Positions 17,997-26,341 of a stretch of DNA of 64,000 nt are shown piece by piece. The translations under genes were made by a program, and so were the position numbers. This DNA is from Gemmatimonadaceae bacterium. GTDB taxonomy: Bacteria; Gemmatimonadota; Gemmatimonadetes; Gemmatimonadales; Gemmatimonadaceae. Within the stretch, counting starts at the first letter, position 1. Each line of letters opens with the position of its first letter. The stretch is taken from positions 1 to 64,000 of the forward strand of contig DASXUN010000012.1 of NCBI GenBank assembly GCA_036504815.1, read 5' to 3'. The notes under the pieces were generated by a model. That model ran no database searches and was not told the DNA's origin. It saw only the letters and a list, made by a program, of their open reading frames with translations.

Positions 17997-19021
17997 GTGA
18001 CTCCGCGCTGACGTACGCCGGCGCCGGCGTCGACATCGCCGCCGCCGAGTCGTCCAAGCATCGCATCAAGGCGCTCGTCGAGAGCACCTTCACCGCCGGG
18101 GCGCGCGGCGCCTTTGGCGGATTTGGCGGGATGTTCCGCGTGCCGGCGGGGGCCAAGGCGCCCCTGCTCGTGTCGAGCGCCGACGGCGTGGGGACCAAGA
18201 TCAAGGTCGCCATCGAGGCCGGCCGGCACGACACCATCGGCCACTGCCTTGTGAACCACTGCGTCAACGACATCCTGGTGCAGGGGGCGGAGCCGCTCTT
18301 CTTCCTGGACTATGTGGCGTTCGGCAAGCTCGTGCCGCAGGTGGTCGAGCAAGTCGTGGCCGGCGTCGCCGCCGGGTGCCGCGAGAACGGCTGTTCGCTC
18401 GTCGGTGGGGAGACCGCCGAGATGCCGGGTCTCTACACGCCGCCCGACTACGATCTGGCGGGGTTCATCGTCGGATGGGTCGAGGAGGAGCAGGTCATCA
18501 CGCGCGACCGCGTGCGTGCAGGCGACGTGCTCGTCGCGCTGGCCTCGAGCGGGCTGCACACCAACGGCTATTCGCTGGCTCGGCGCATCGTGGACGAGCG
18601 GCTGAAGCTGAAAGCCGACGACGTTTTTCCTGGCGACACACGCTCGACGGCCGATGTGCTGCTCGCGGTGCATCGCTCGTACCTCAGGGCGCTCGCTCCC
18701 GTGCGCGGCGCCATCCACGCGATGGCGCACATCACGGGGGGCGGGCTGCCAGGGAATCTCGACCGTTCGCTGCCCCAAGATCTCGACGCGGAAGTCGACA
18801 CGGCATCGTGGGAGGTGCCGAACGTCTTCCGGGTGCTCGGTGAGGCCGGCGGCGTGGCCCGCGACGAAATGTTCCGCGCCTTCAACATGGGCGTGGGGAT
18901 GGTGGTCATTACCGACGAGGCGGGGGCGGCGACGGTGCGCGCGAGCGCGACGGCCGCCGGGGTAGACAATTGGATGCTGGGTCGCGTCATTCGCGGCACC
19001 GGCCGCGTCATTCTCAAGTGA
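17993..19021 (+). CDS. purM: Phosphoribosylformylglycinamidine cyclo-ligase (AIR synthetase)
   Basis: Closes the imidazole ring in purine synthesis using ATP. The family motifs SSADGVGTKIKVAIE (near residue 62), the HCVNDILVQGAEPLFFLDY block and the GGGLPGNLDR segment are visible. Length of 342 aa is typical. The GTG start overlaps the kinase stop by 4 bases, and the TGA is followed by AGG serving the next gene. No other purine gene is in the window. Confidence 0.95.
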   Translation: MSDSALTYAGAGVDIAAAESSKHRIKALVESTFTAGARGAFGGFGGMFRVPAGAKAPLLVSSADGVGTKIKVAIEAGRHDTIGHCLVNHCVNDILVQGAEPLFFLDYVAFGKLVPQVVEQVVAGVAAGCRENGCSLVGGETAEMPGLYTPPDYDLAGFIVGWVEEEQVITRDRVRAGDVLVALASSGLHTNGYSLARRIVDERLKLKADDVFPGDTRSTADVLLAVHRSYLRALAPVRGAIHAMAHITGGGLPGNLDRSLPQDLDAEVDTASWEVPNVFRVLGEAGGVARDEMFRAFNMGVGMVVITDEAGAATVRASATAAGVDNWMLGRVIRGTGRVILK

Positions 19022-19026
19022 GGACA

Positions 19027-20031
19027 ATGGCAATGCGAATCCGGCATGCGATGCTCGTGGCAGGCGCGGCGATGGTTGTCGGTGTTTCGCCGGTGCAGGC
19101 GCAGTGCGCCTCGGGGAACACTCAGGACGCCTGCCAGAAGGCCGTCGACCTGTTCCACTTCCTCACGCCGCAGATTTCCACGGCGCTTGCCGGTGGCGCG
19201 GCGACGATCGGGCAGGGCGGGGTGCTGGGTGGGTTTCCGCACTGGGCGATCGCGCTGCGCGCCAGCGCCGTCAACGGCGCCTTCCCGAAGATGGACAATG
19301 TCGGATTCAAGACGACGGGACAATTCAAGTCGGACTTTGCGGTCGACAAGCAGTTCATTCCGATGGCCACCATCGACGGATCGGTTGGCATCTTCAAGGG
19401 CATTCCCGTTGGCGTGACGAGAGTCGGCGGCATCGACGCGATCCTCACGGCGACGTATATCCCGTCGGCGCCCGAGGGTGGCGACGTCACCGTGTCGCTG
19501 CCCGGAGGCTCGACCAAATTCGGCGGCGGCGTACGCGTGGGACTGCTGCAGGAATCGATCCTCGTGCCGGGCGTCGCGTTCTCCTACGTGCAACGCGCGC
19601 TGCCGACCATCAACGTGATGGCGCAGAGCACCGTGACCGAAAGCGGGACCACGGTGCCGGGGACCATCGCCATCGACGACCTGTCACTGAAGACGAAGGG
19701 ATGGCGCCTGAGCGCGTCCAAGTCGTTCATGGCCTTTGGCCTGCAGGCCGGGGTGGGACAGGACAAGTACGACAACTCCGCGATCTACGCCGTCGCCGTG
19801 GGCGCCGTCCAGCCGGCCATGACCCCAACGACGCATGCGGTCAGCAACAGCATGACGCGCACGAACATCTACGCCGGCCTCAGTTTCAACTTCATCATCG
19901 GACGCCTGGTGGCCGAAGTGGGACAGGCCAGCGGCGGTTCGATGGGCGCGTTGTACAACACGTTTGGCGGAAGCGCCGACGCGGCAAAGAGCCGCAGCTA
20001 CTTCTCGCTGGGCCTGCGCACGGGCTTCTGA
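19027..20031 (+). CDS. Predicted secreted/outer-membrane protein, unknown function
   Basis: A signal peptide (MAMRIRHAMLVAGAAMVVG, cleavage after VQA near residue 24) leads into a 310-residue mature protein with alternating hydrophobic strands. The pattern includes GGGVRVGLLQES, KSFMAFGLQAGVGQ and a C-terminal SYFSLGLRTGF ending in Phe, as in outer-membrane barrels. No enzymatic motif is recognised. ATG 19027 is preceded by GAGG; the in-frame ATG at 19033 is an alternative. It is inserted between purM and ribD and overlaps ribD by one base. Confidence 0.8.
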   Translation: MAMRIRHAMLVAGAAMVVGVSPVQAQCASGNTQDACQKAVDLFHFLTPQISTALAGGAATIGQGGVLGGFPHWAIALRASAVNGAFPKMDNVGFKTTGQFKSDFAVDKQFIPMATIDGSVGIFKGIPVGVTRVGGIDAILTATYIPSAPEGGDVTVSLPGGSTKFGGGVRVGLLQESILVPGVAFSYVQRALPTINVMAQSTVTESGTTVPGTIAIDDLSLKTKGWRLSASKSFMAFGLQAGVGQDKYDNSAIYAVAVGAVQPAMTPTTHAVSNSMTRTNIYAGLSFNFIIGRLVAEVGQASGGSMGALYNTFGGSADAAKSRSYFSLGLRTGF

Positions 20032-21128
20032 TGACCGGTCCGGCCGCGGCGTGGGGCAGCCGGGAGCGCGCGTGGATGCGGCGCGCGCTCGCGCTGGCGG
20101 CGCGCGGCTGGGGGCAGACGGCGCCGAACCCGATGGTTGGCGCCGTCATCGTCCGCGACGGCGCCATCGTTGGCGCCGGACATCACGCGCGCTTCGGCGA
20201 ACGGCACGCCGAGGTCGTCGCGCTGGCGCAGGCCGGTGATCTTGCCCGCGGCGCCGATGTCTACTGCACGCTCGAGCCGTGCAATGCGCACGGCAAGCAG
20301 CCGCCGTGTAGCCAGGCCCTCATTGCCGCCGGTGTGCGGCGCGTGGTCTGCGCCGTCGCGGACCCGAATCCGGCCAAGGCCCACGGTGCCGACGCGCTGC
20401 GGGCCGCCGGCATTGCCGTCGAGTTTGGCCTCGAGGCCGACGCAGCGCGTGAACTCAGCGCGCCGTTTCTGCACTGGGCCAGCGGCGCGTCGCGTCCGTG
20501 GATCACGCTGAAGCTCGCGGTCTCGCTCGACGGCGCCATCGCGGCCGCCGATCGCCAGCGCGGCTGGCTCACGGGGGAAGCGGCGCGAAGGCAGGTGCAC
20601 CGCCTGCGCGCGAGCGCCGATGCCATCGCGGTGGGGATCGGCACGGCCTTGGCCGATGACCCGGCCCTCACGGTGCGCGGCGTCAGGAAGCCGCGGGTGG
20701 CGCCATTGCGCGTCGTGTTCGATCGCCACGCCCGGTTGCCGCTCGACGGCCAATTGGCGCGCACGGCAAAGCGGCTCGCCACGGTCATCCTGACCGAGGA
20801 GCCGGCGGCGCCAGCGGCGGCCGCCCTGCAGCGCAAGGGCGTGGAACCAATCGAAGCACACGACCTGCCTTCGGCCCTCCACGCCCTGCACGCGCGCGGC
20901 GTACAACACCTGCTTGTCGAGGGTGGAGCCACCCTCGCTGGCGCGCTGTTGGCCAGCAATCTCGTCGACCGGATGGTTATCTTTCAGGCGCCGGTAGTGC
21001 TTGGCGCAGGTTCCCTGGGCGCCTTCTCGGCGGTCCCCGCCGTCGCGACGAGTGCGTTCGCCCGCTGGCGGGTTATCGAGCGAAGGCCGTTCGACGATGA
21101 CCTTATGACCGTACTTGCCCCACCGTAG
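20031..21128 (+). CDS. ribD: Bifunctional riboflavin deaminase/reductase
   Basis: Catalyses the second and third steps of riboflavin synthesis. The N-terminal deaminase has H59 and E61 (HAEV) and the zinc cysteines C84 and C93 (LEPCNAHGKQPPC). The C-terminal reductase starts near residue 158 (PWITLKLAVSLDGAIA) and includes GTALADDPALTVR and LLVEGGATLAGALL. Length of 365 aa is normal. Its final codons are echoed by a second, out-of-frame copy just downstream (21130-21180). No FMN riboswitch is visible upstream because the start overlaps the previous gene. Confidence 0.95.
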   Translation: MTGPAAAWGSRERAWMRRALALAARGWGQTAPNPMVGAVIVRDGAIVGAGHHARFGERHAEVVALAQAGDLARGADVYCTLEPCNAHGKQPPCSQALIAAGVRRVVCAVADPNPAKAHGADALRAAGIAVEFGLEADAARELSAPFLHWASGASRPWITLKLAVSLDGAIAAADRQRGWLTGEAARRQVHRLRASADAIAVGIGTALADDPALTVRGVRKPRVAPLRVVFDRHARLPLDGQLARTAKRLATVILTEEPAAPAAAALQRKGVEPIEAHDLPSALHALHARGVQHLLVEGGATLAGALLASNLVDRMVIFQAPVVLGAGSLGAFSAVPAVATSAFARWRVIERRPFDDDLMTVLAPP

Positions 21129-21180
21129 TCGAAGGCCGTATGACGATGATCTGATGATCCTCCTCGCCCCTCCGTTGTAG
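21081..21180 (+). repeat. Tandem duplication of the ribD 3' end
   Basis: The last 16 codons of ribD (21081-21128, RRPFDDDLMTVLAPP then TAG) are followed one base later by a 51-bp near-copy (21130-21180) that would translate as RRPYDDDLMILLAPPL then TAG. The copy is in a different frame from ribD. Both copies end in a stop codon, so the second looks like a coding remnant. Confidence 0.85.
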
Positions 21181-21183
21181 TCT

Positions 21184-21227
21184 GTTGTCTCTCTGTTGTT
21201 TCTCTGTTTTCTCTCTGTTGTCTCTCT
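21184..21227 (+). repeat. Family A array abutting the ribE start codon
   Basis: Four 11-bp units: GTTGTCTCTCT, GTTGTTTCTCT, GTTTTCTCTCT and GTTGTCTCTCT. The last base is immediately followed by the ATG of ribE at 21228, so the array fills the ribosome-binding region and no Shine-Dalgarno sequence is present. Confidence 0.95.
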
Positions 21228-21845
21228 ATGTTCACCGGCATCATCTCCGACATCGGCACTATCGTCCGCGCCATTCCCACGCCCGCGGGCCGGGAGTTCG
21301 TCGTGCGCACGGCCTACGAGGGGATCACCGATGGCGAGAGCATTGCCTGTGACGGCGTCTGCCTCACGGTGCGCGAGGCGGCGGCGGGGACGTTCACCGT
21401 GGCGGCGGTCGTCACCACGCTCGAGCGCACGACGCTCGCCGGCTGGGCCGAGGGGCGCCGCATCAACACCGAGCGAGCGATGGCGCTGGGCGATCGCCTG
21501 GGCGGCCATCTCGTCTCCGGGCATGTGGACACCGTCGCGGATGTCGCCGGCGTCACCACCAGGGGTGATGCGTTGCTCGTCGACCTGGTGATCGAACCGG
21601 AGTGGATGCCGCTGATGGTTCCGCATGGATCCATCGCCGTGAACGGCACCAGCCTCACCGTCAACGAGCTGCTCCCCGACGGGGTGCAGATCTCGCTGAT
21701 CGAGTACACCCTGCGACACACCGTGCTCGGCGCGCTCTCCCGCGGCGACCGTGTGAACGTCGAGGCGGACATGATCGGCAAGTTCGTCCAGCAACTCGCC
21801 GCCCCGCATCTGCCATCGGCCCTCCGCCATCTGCCATCCCTCTGA
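21228..21845 (+). CDS. ribE: Riboflavin synthase, alpha chain
   Basis: Dismutates two 6,7-dimethyl-8-ribityllumazine molecules to riboflavin. Two lumazine-binding repeats are visible: the first begins MFTGIISDIGTI; the second near residue 96 contains HLVSGHVDTVADV. The linker sequence IAVNGTSLTVNEL marks the second active-site strand. Length is 205 aa; the last 12 or so residues (PHLPSALRHLPSL) are encoded by family C heptads (21804-21840) rather than conserved sequence. The stop overlaps ribBA. Translation must start without a usual ribosome-binding site. Confidence 0.95.
   Translation: MFTGIISDIGTIVRAIPTPAGREFVVRTAYEGITDGESIACDGVCLTVREAAAGTFTVAAVVTTLERTTLAGWAEGRRINTERAMALGDRLGGHLVSGHVDTVADVAGVTTRGDALLVDLVIEPEWMPLMVPHGSIAVNGTSLTVNELLPDGVQISLIEYTLRHTVLGALSRGDRVNVEADMIGKFVQQLAAPHLPSALRHLPSL
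21804..21840 (+). repeat. Family C CCGCCAT heptads forming the ribE C-terminus
   Basis: CATCTGCCATCGGCCCTCCG and the following CCATCTGCCATC match, almost base for base, the intergenic copy at 62705-62732. Here the repeat is translated as the last residues of ribE before the TGA. Confidence 0.8.
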
Positions 21846-23047
21846 TGCCCTTTGCAACCATAGACCAGGCGCTCCACGACCTCCGCACCGGCAAGTTCAT
21901 CGTGGTTGCCGACGACGAGGATCGCGAGAACGAGGGCGATCTCATCCTGGCGGCCGAGTTCGTGACGCCGGAGAAGGTGAACTTCCTCATGCAGGCCAAG
22001 GGGATGATCTGCGTGGCGCTCAGCCACGAGCGGGTCGCCCAGCTCGAGCTGCCAATGATGGGGAGCGAGAACACCGACGCCCTGCGCACGGCGTACACCG
22101 TGACGGTCGACGCGGTGCCGCGCTACGGGGTCACGACCGGCATCAGTGCGCGCGACCAGGCCGCGACGATTCGCCGCCTCGCCGACCCGCTCGCGGTGCC
22201 GTCGGAGCTTCGGCGCCCCGGGCACGTGCATCCGTTGCGGGCGCGCGAAGGCGGAGTGCTGGAGCGCGTGGGACACACCGAGGCCGCCGTGGACCTGATG
22301 CGGCTGGCGGGGCTGCAGCCGGCCGGGGTCATCTGCGAGATTCTCAACGAGGACGGATCGACCGCCAAGCGTCCGCACCTGGAGGAGTTCTGCGACCGGC
22401 ACGGCCTGACGTTCATCACCGTCGCGCAGCTCGTCGCGCATCGCCTGCAAACGGAGCGCCTGGTGCATCGCGTCGCCGAGGCGCGGCTCCCAACGGAGTT
22501 CGGCCAGTTCCGGGTCATCGGCTATCGCAATGACGTCGACGAGCATGAGCACGTGGCGCTCGTGATGGGGGAGGTGGAGGGTGGGGAGGATGTGCTGGTG
22601 CGCATGCACAGCAAGTGCCTCACCGGCGACACGTTCCACTCGCTCCGCTGCGACTGTCGCTGGCAGCTGCACGAGGCGATGCGCCTGGTCGCCGACGCGG
22701 GGCAAGGCGTCATCGTCTACCTCGACCAGGAAGGGCGGGGGATCGGCCTGCTGAACAAGCTCAAGGCGTACGAGTTGCAGGACATGGGGGCCGACACGGT
22801 CGAGGCGAACGAGCGGCTCGGCTTCGCCCCGGACCTGCGGAACTACGGCATCGGCGCGCAGATCCTCCTCGACCTGGGCCTGAAGTCGATTCGCCCGATC
22901 ACCAACAACCCGAAGAAGCTCGTTGGCCTCGAAGGGTACGGGCTTCGCCTCGGCGAGCGCGTTCCCGTCATCTCGCCGGCGACCAGCGAGAACGCAGCGT
23001 ACCTCGAAACCAAGGTGCGGAAGCTCGGGCACCTGCGGGCGCTCTGA
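21845..23047 (+). CDS. ribBA: 3,4-dihydroxy-2-butanone 4-phosphate synthase / GTP cyclohydrolase II
   Basis: Supplies both precursors of the lumazine. The N-terminal RibB half has DDEDRENEGDLILAAE near residue 21, and RPGHVHPLRAREGGVLERVG near residue 120. The C-terminal RibA half starts near residue 205 and has the zinc cysteines in SKCLTGDTFHSLRCDC, then DQEGRGIGL and the TNNPKK substrate segment. The 400-aa length fits the fused form. The start overlaps the ribE stop and its stop overlaps ribH. Confidence 0.96.
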   Translation: MPFATIDQALHDLRTGKFIVVADDEDRENEGDLILAAEFVTPEKVNFLMQAKGMICVALSHERVAQLELPMMGSENTDALRTAYTVTVDAVPRYGVTTGISARDQAATIRRLADPLAVPSELRRPGHVHPLRAREGGVLERVGHTEAAVDLMRLAGLQPAGVICEILNEDGSTAKRPHLEEFCDRHGLTFITVAQLVAHRLQTERLVHRVAEARLPTEFGQFRVIGYRNDVDEHEHVALVMGEVEGGEDVLVRMHSKCLTGDTFHSLRCDCRWQLHEAMRLVADAGQGVIVYLDQEGRGIGLLNKLKAYELQDMGADTVEANERLGFAPDLRNYGIGAQILLDLGLKSIRPITNNPKKLVGLEGYGLRLGERVPVISPATSENAAYLETKVRKLGHLRAL

Positions 23048-23538
23048 TGGCGGAGTTCGAAGGCACTCCCAATGGCGCCGGACGGCGGTTTGTCGTCGTC
23101 GGCAGCCGCTTCAATGAAATCATCACGCAGCCCCTGGTGGATGGCGCGCTCGACTGCCTGGTTCGCCACGGTGCGCGGGCCGATGACATCGACGTCGTCT
23201 GGGTGCCCGGCGCCTGGGAGCTGCCGGCGGCGGTTGCCCGCGTGCTGATGAGCGAACGGTACGATGCGGTCGTCGCGTGCGGCGCGGTCATTCGCGGCGA
23301 GACGCCGCATTTCGACTTCGTCGCGGGCGAGGCCTCGCGCGGGCTCTCGCTGTTGCAGGGCGAGTACGGCGTGCCCGTCGGCTTCGCCCTGCTCACCACC
23401 GATACGCTCGACCAGGCCAAGGCGCGCGCCGGCGGCGATCACGGCAACAAGGGCTGGGATGCGGCGCTCGCGGCGATGGCGATGGCCGACCTGTACAGCC
23501 AGCTGGATCTGGGCGAAGACGCTGAGGATGACGACTGA
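23047..23538 (+). CDS. ribH: 6,7-dimethyl-8-ribityllumazine synthase
   Basis: Penultimate enzyme of riboflavin synthesis; it forms icosahedral or pentameric capsids. Motifs include VVGSRFNEIIT (substrate site, near residue 18), WVPGAWELP and the catalytic-His region CGAVIRGETPHFDFVAGEA. The C-terminus GNKGWDAALAAMAMA is also typical. The 163-aa length fits, with a short acidic tail. It completes ribD-ribE-ribBA-ribH and overlaps nusB by one base. Confidence 0.95.
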   Translation: MAEFEGTPNGAGRRFVVVGSRFNEIITQPLVDGALDCLVRHGARADDIDVVWVPGAWELPAAVARVLMSERYDAVVACGAVIRGETPHFDFVAGEASRGLSLLQGEYGVPVGFALLTTDTLDQAKARAGGDHGNKGWDAALAAMAMADLYSQLDLGEDAEDDD

Positions 23539-23951
23539 TGGCGCGACTTGAGACGCGCGGCCGAGCGCGTGCGCTGCAGGCACTCTACGCCTGGGACCTG
23601 CGTGCCGGGCTGTCGCTGGACCGCGTGGCAACGCTGCTCTGGGACGATCTCCTCGTCGCCCCCGAGGAACGCGCTTTCGCCGACGCGCTCTTGCGCGTCA
23701 TCCAGGCGCAGGGGGCCGAGTTGGATGCGGACCTGGGCGAGGTCACGACCAACTGGCGGCTCGATCGCCTCGGCGCCATCGAGCGCTGCGTGCTGCGCCT
23801 TGCGGCGGCGGAGCTGGTGCAGGGCGTCACGCCGCCGCGCGTCGTCCTGCAGGAAGCGGTGCGCCTCGCCGAGCGCTTCGGGAGCGCGCAGAGCGCGCGC
23901 TTCGTGAACGGGGTGCTCGACGCGCTTGCCCGGCGCCTGGGGCGTCTCTAG
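23538..23951 (+). CDS. nusB: Transcription antitermination protein NusB
   Basis: Partner of NusE/S10 in rRNA antitermination complexes. The all-helical NusB fold is recognised from RGRARALQALYAWD at the N-terminus, VTTNWRLDRLGAIERCVLRLAAAEL in the middle and VVLQEAVRLAERFG followed by FVNGVLDALAR near the end. The 137-aa length is normal. Its place directly after ribH is a common arrangement. The TAG shares a base with the following GTG start. Confidence 0.95.
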   Translation: MARLETRGRARALQALYAWDLRAGLSLDRVATLLWDDLLVAPEERAFADALLRVIQAQGAELDADLGEVTTNWRLDRLGAIERCVLRLAAAELVQGVTPPRVVLQEAVRLAERFGSAQSARFVNGVLDALARRLGRL

Positions 23952-25057
23952 TGCGGCTCCTGGTGGTGAACTGGCAGGACCGTGAGAATCCGCTGGCGGG
24001 TGGGGCTGAAATCCACCTCCACGAGATCTTCGAGCGCCTGGCGGCCAAGGGGCACGAGGTCACGATGCTCTGCGGGGGCTGGCCCGGCTGTCCGCCGCGC
24101 GCGGTCCTCGGCGGCATCGAGGTGCATCGCACGGGCATTCGGCAGACCTTTGCGCTCAAGGCATGGGCCTACTATCGCCGGCACCTCGCCGGGCTCGGCT
24201 TCGATGTGCTGGTTGAGGACATCAACAAGATGCCCCTCTACACGCCGCTTTGGGGGGCGCGGCGCGTGGTCGCCTGCGTTCCGCACCTCTTTGGCGGCAC
24301 GGCGTTTCAGGAGCTGTCGGTGCCGCTCGCCTCGGCGGTCTGGCTGTCGGAGCGCCCCATTCCCGCGATCTACCGGCACACGCCGTTCGAGGCCATCAGC
24401 GAGAGCACGGCCGACGACCTCGTGGCGCGCGGCATCGCGCGGTCGCAGGTGCGTGTCATCTATCCGGGCGCGTCCTGCGAGTACTACACGCCCGATCCGG
24501 CCCAGCGATCGCCATCGCCGGTCTTTGCCTACCTCGGCCGGCTCAAGAAGTACAAGGGTGTGGACCTGGTGATCCGGGCCTTCGCGCGCGTGGCCGATCA
24601 GCGCTCCGTGCTGGAGATCGCGGGTGAAGGCGACTTCCGGCCGGCGCTCGAACGCCTGGTGGCCTCGCTTGACCTGGGCGCTCGCGTGCGGTTTCTTGGC
24701 TTTGTGAGCGAAGTCGAGAAGCTAGCCCTGCTGCGCCGCTCGTGGGCGACCGCCTTTGCCTCGCCCAAGGAAGGGTGGGGGCTCACCAATATCGAGGCCT
24801 CGGCGTGCGGCACGCCGGTGGTTGCGTCGAACTCCCCGGGCATTCGCGAATCGGTGCGCGATGGTGAGACGGGCTTCCTGGTGCCCCACGGCGACATCCA
24901 GGCCATGGCGGACGCGATGCAGCGACTGTGCGAGTCGGCACCCCTCGTGACGCGGCTCGGGGAGAACGGTCGGCGGTTTGCCGAGTCTTTCACGTGGGAG
25001 CGCGCCGCCGATCAGACGGCGGTGCATCTTCAGCAGGTGATCCAGACCGGAGGATAG
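23951..25057 (+). CDS. Glycosyltransferase, GT4 type
   Basis: A GT-B fold protein of 368 aa. The N-terminal domain begins LLVVNWQDRENPLAGGAEIH, typical of retaining GT4 enzymes. The C-terminal nucleotide-sugar half has YLGRLKKYKGVDLVI near residue 194 and the E-x7-E-type segment SPKEGWGLTNIEASACGTPV near residue 270. Donor and acceptor are unknown. It could act in cell-surface glycan synthesis; no other glycan genes adjoin it. The GTG start overlaps the nusB stop. Confidence 0.9.
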   Translation: MRLLVVNWQDRENPLAGGAEIHLHEIFERLAAKGHEVTMLCGGWPGCPPRAVLGGIEVHRTGIRQTFALKAWAYYRRHLAGLGFDVLVEDINKMPLYTPLWGARRVVACVPHLFGGTAFQELSVPLASAVWLSERPIPAIYRHTPFEAISESTADDLVARGIARSQVRVIYPGASCEYYTPDPAQRSPSPVFAYLGRLKKYKGVDLVIRAFARVADQRSVLEIAGEGDFRPALERLVASLDLGARVRFLGFVSEVEKLALLRRSWATAFASPKEGWGLTNIEASACGTPVVASNSPGIRESVRDGETGFLVPHGDIQAMADAMQRLCESAPLVTRLGENGRRFAESFTWERAADQTAVHLQQVIQTGG

Positions 25058-25060
25058 ATC

Positions 25061-25366
25061 GTGCAACTGGTCTTCAAGCACAGTGGCGTCGCGCTGACGC
25101 AGTCCATGCTCAAGAAAGCCGAACGCGCCGTCCTGAAGGCGGCGGAGCGCATTCCCCGGGCGACCGGGGCCACCGTTCGCTTTGACGAGGACGGCCCCGA
25201 GCGCCGCGTCGAGATCACCTTCGTGGCGCCGCGCGCGATGCGCCTCGTCGCGAGCGCGGCCGGGCGGTACTGGGGACCGGCGCTGAACGCGGCGCTCGTG
25301 AAGCTGGTGCGGCAGGCGTCCAAGGAGCGTCGCACGCCGGAGCGGCGCGCCGGCGCGAAGGACTGA
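25061..25366 (+). CDS. Divergent ribosome hibernation factor-like (HPF/RaiA) protein
   Basis: A 101-aa basic protein starting at GTG. The N-terminal QLVFKHSGVALTQSMLKKAE, a central strand ATVRFDEDGPERRVEITFV and the C-terminal YWGPALNAALVKLVRQASKE resemble the beta-alpha-beta-beta-beta-alpha fold and the YAAIDaavdKLerQ helix of HPF/RaiA proteins. Its place directly before hprK parallels the hpf-PTS neighbourhoods of other bacteria. The assignment is by pattern only; a stand-alone RNA-binding role is an alternative. Confidence 0.6.
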   Translation: MQLVFKHSGVALTQSMLKKAERAVLKAAERIPRATGATVRFDEDGPERRVEITFVAPRAMRLVASAAGRYWGPALNAALVKLVRQASKERRTPERRAGAKD

Positions 25367-25372
25367 GCCGGC

Positions 25373-26341
25373 ATGGCGCTGACTGTCCGCGGACTGGTGG
25401 AGCGCATGGGCGATGCCATGGCGCTCACCGTGCTGGGCAGCCCGGACGGGCTGTCGCGCGAGATCCCGACGTCGGATGCGTCGGGGCCCGGCCTCGTGCT
25501 GGCGGGTTACACCGGGCGGTTCGTGCACCGGCGCGTGCAGGTGCTCGGCGAGACCGAGATCACCTACCTCGCGTCGCTCGACGAGGACACCCGGCGGCGC
25601 AACCTGCGCACGTATTTCAGCTATCCGATTCCGTGCGTGATGGTCACCAAGGGGCAGTCGTTGCCCGACGGGATGGACGAGGAGGCGCGGCGCGCCGGCG
25701 TGGCGGTGCTCGTGTCCGGGCTCAACACCCGCGAGTTCTATCGCGTGATGACGCCCTTCCTCGAGAACGAGTTCTCCCCCTCCATCTCGCTGCACGGCTC
25801 GCTGGCCGACGTCTTCGGCGTCGGCCTGCTCTTCACCGGCGAGAGCGGCATCGGCAAGTCGGAGTGCGTGCTCGACCTGGTCGAACGCGGCCATCGCCTC
25901 GTCGCGGACGACCTGGTGCTCGCGCGGCGCAAGGGCGCGGACATCGTGATCGGCCGCGGGCACGAGCTGCAGCGCCATTTCATGGAGATCCGCGGCGTCG
26001 GGCTGATTGACGTCAGCGCGATCTTCGGCATCCACTCCGTGCGGCAGCAGAAGCGCATCGAGGTGGTCGTGGACCTGGTCGTCTGGGACAAGACGCTGCA
26101 GGTCGATCGCACCGGCCTCGACGGGCAGTCGGTGAACATCCTCGGGGTTGACCTGCCCAAGATCACGGTGCCGCTGAACCCCGGCAAGAACATCACCGTG
26201 ATCTCGGAAGTGATTGCGATGAACCACCTGCTGCGATACACCGGCGTGGACGCGGCGCATCAGTTCAACGAGCGCCTGAAGGCGAAGATGGTCCAGCGCA
26301 GCGGGGACGTGCGCAAGTACCTGCTCGACGACGATGAGTGA
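25373..26341 (+). CDS. hprK: HPr kinase/phosphorylase
   Basis: Phosphorylates and dephosphorylates HPr on Ser46, linking PTS flux to regulation. The Walker A is GESGIGKS at residues 156-163, preceded by SLHGSLADVFG containing the conserved His. The HprK signature EIRGVGLIDVSAIFG follows near residue 205. The N-terminal domain (1-125) is intact. Length of 322 aa is normal. It overlaps the EIIA gene by 8 bases, and its substrate HPr is encoded downstream in the same run. Confidence 0.96.
   Translation: MALTVRGLVERMGDAMALTVLGSPDGLSREIPTSDASGPGLVLAGYTGRFVHRRVQVLGETEITYLASLDEDTRRRNLRTYFSYPIPCVMVTKGQSLPDGMDEEARRAGVAVLVSGLNTREFYRVMTPFLENEFSPSISLHGSLADVFGVGLLFTGESGIGKSECVLDLVERGHRLVADDLVLARRKGADIVIGRGHELQRHFMEIRGVGLIDVSAIFGIHSVRQQKRIEVVVDLVVWDKTLQVDRTGLDGQSVNILGVDLPKITVPLNPGKNITVISEVIAMNHLLRYTGVDAAHQFNERLKAKMVQRSGDVRKYLLDDDE

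Noticed and set aside
19960-20031. FMN riboswitch before ribD
   Set aside because: ribD overlaps the preceding gene and no RFN-element sequence is present.
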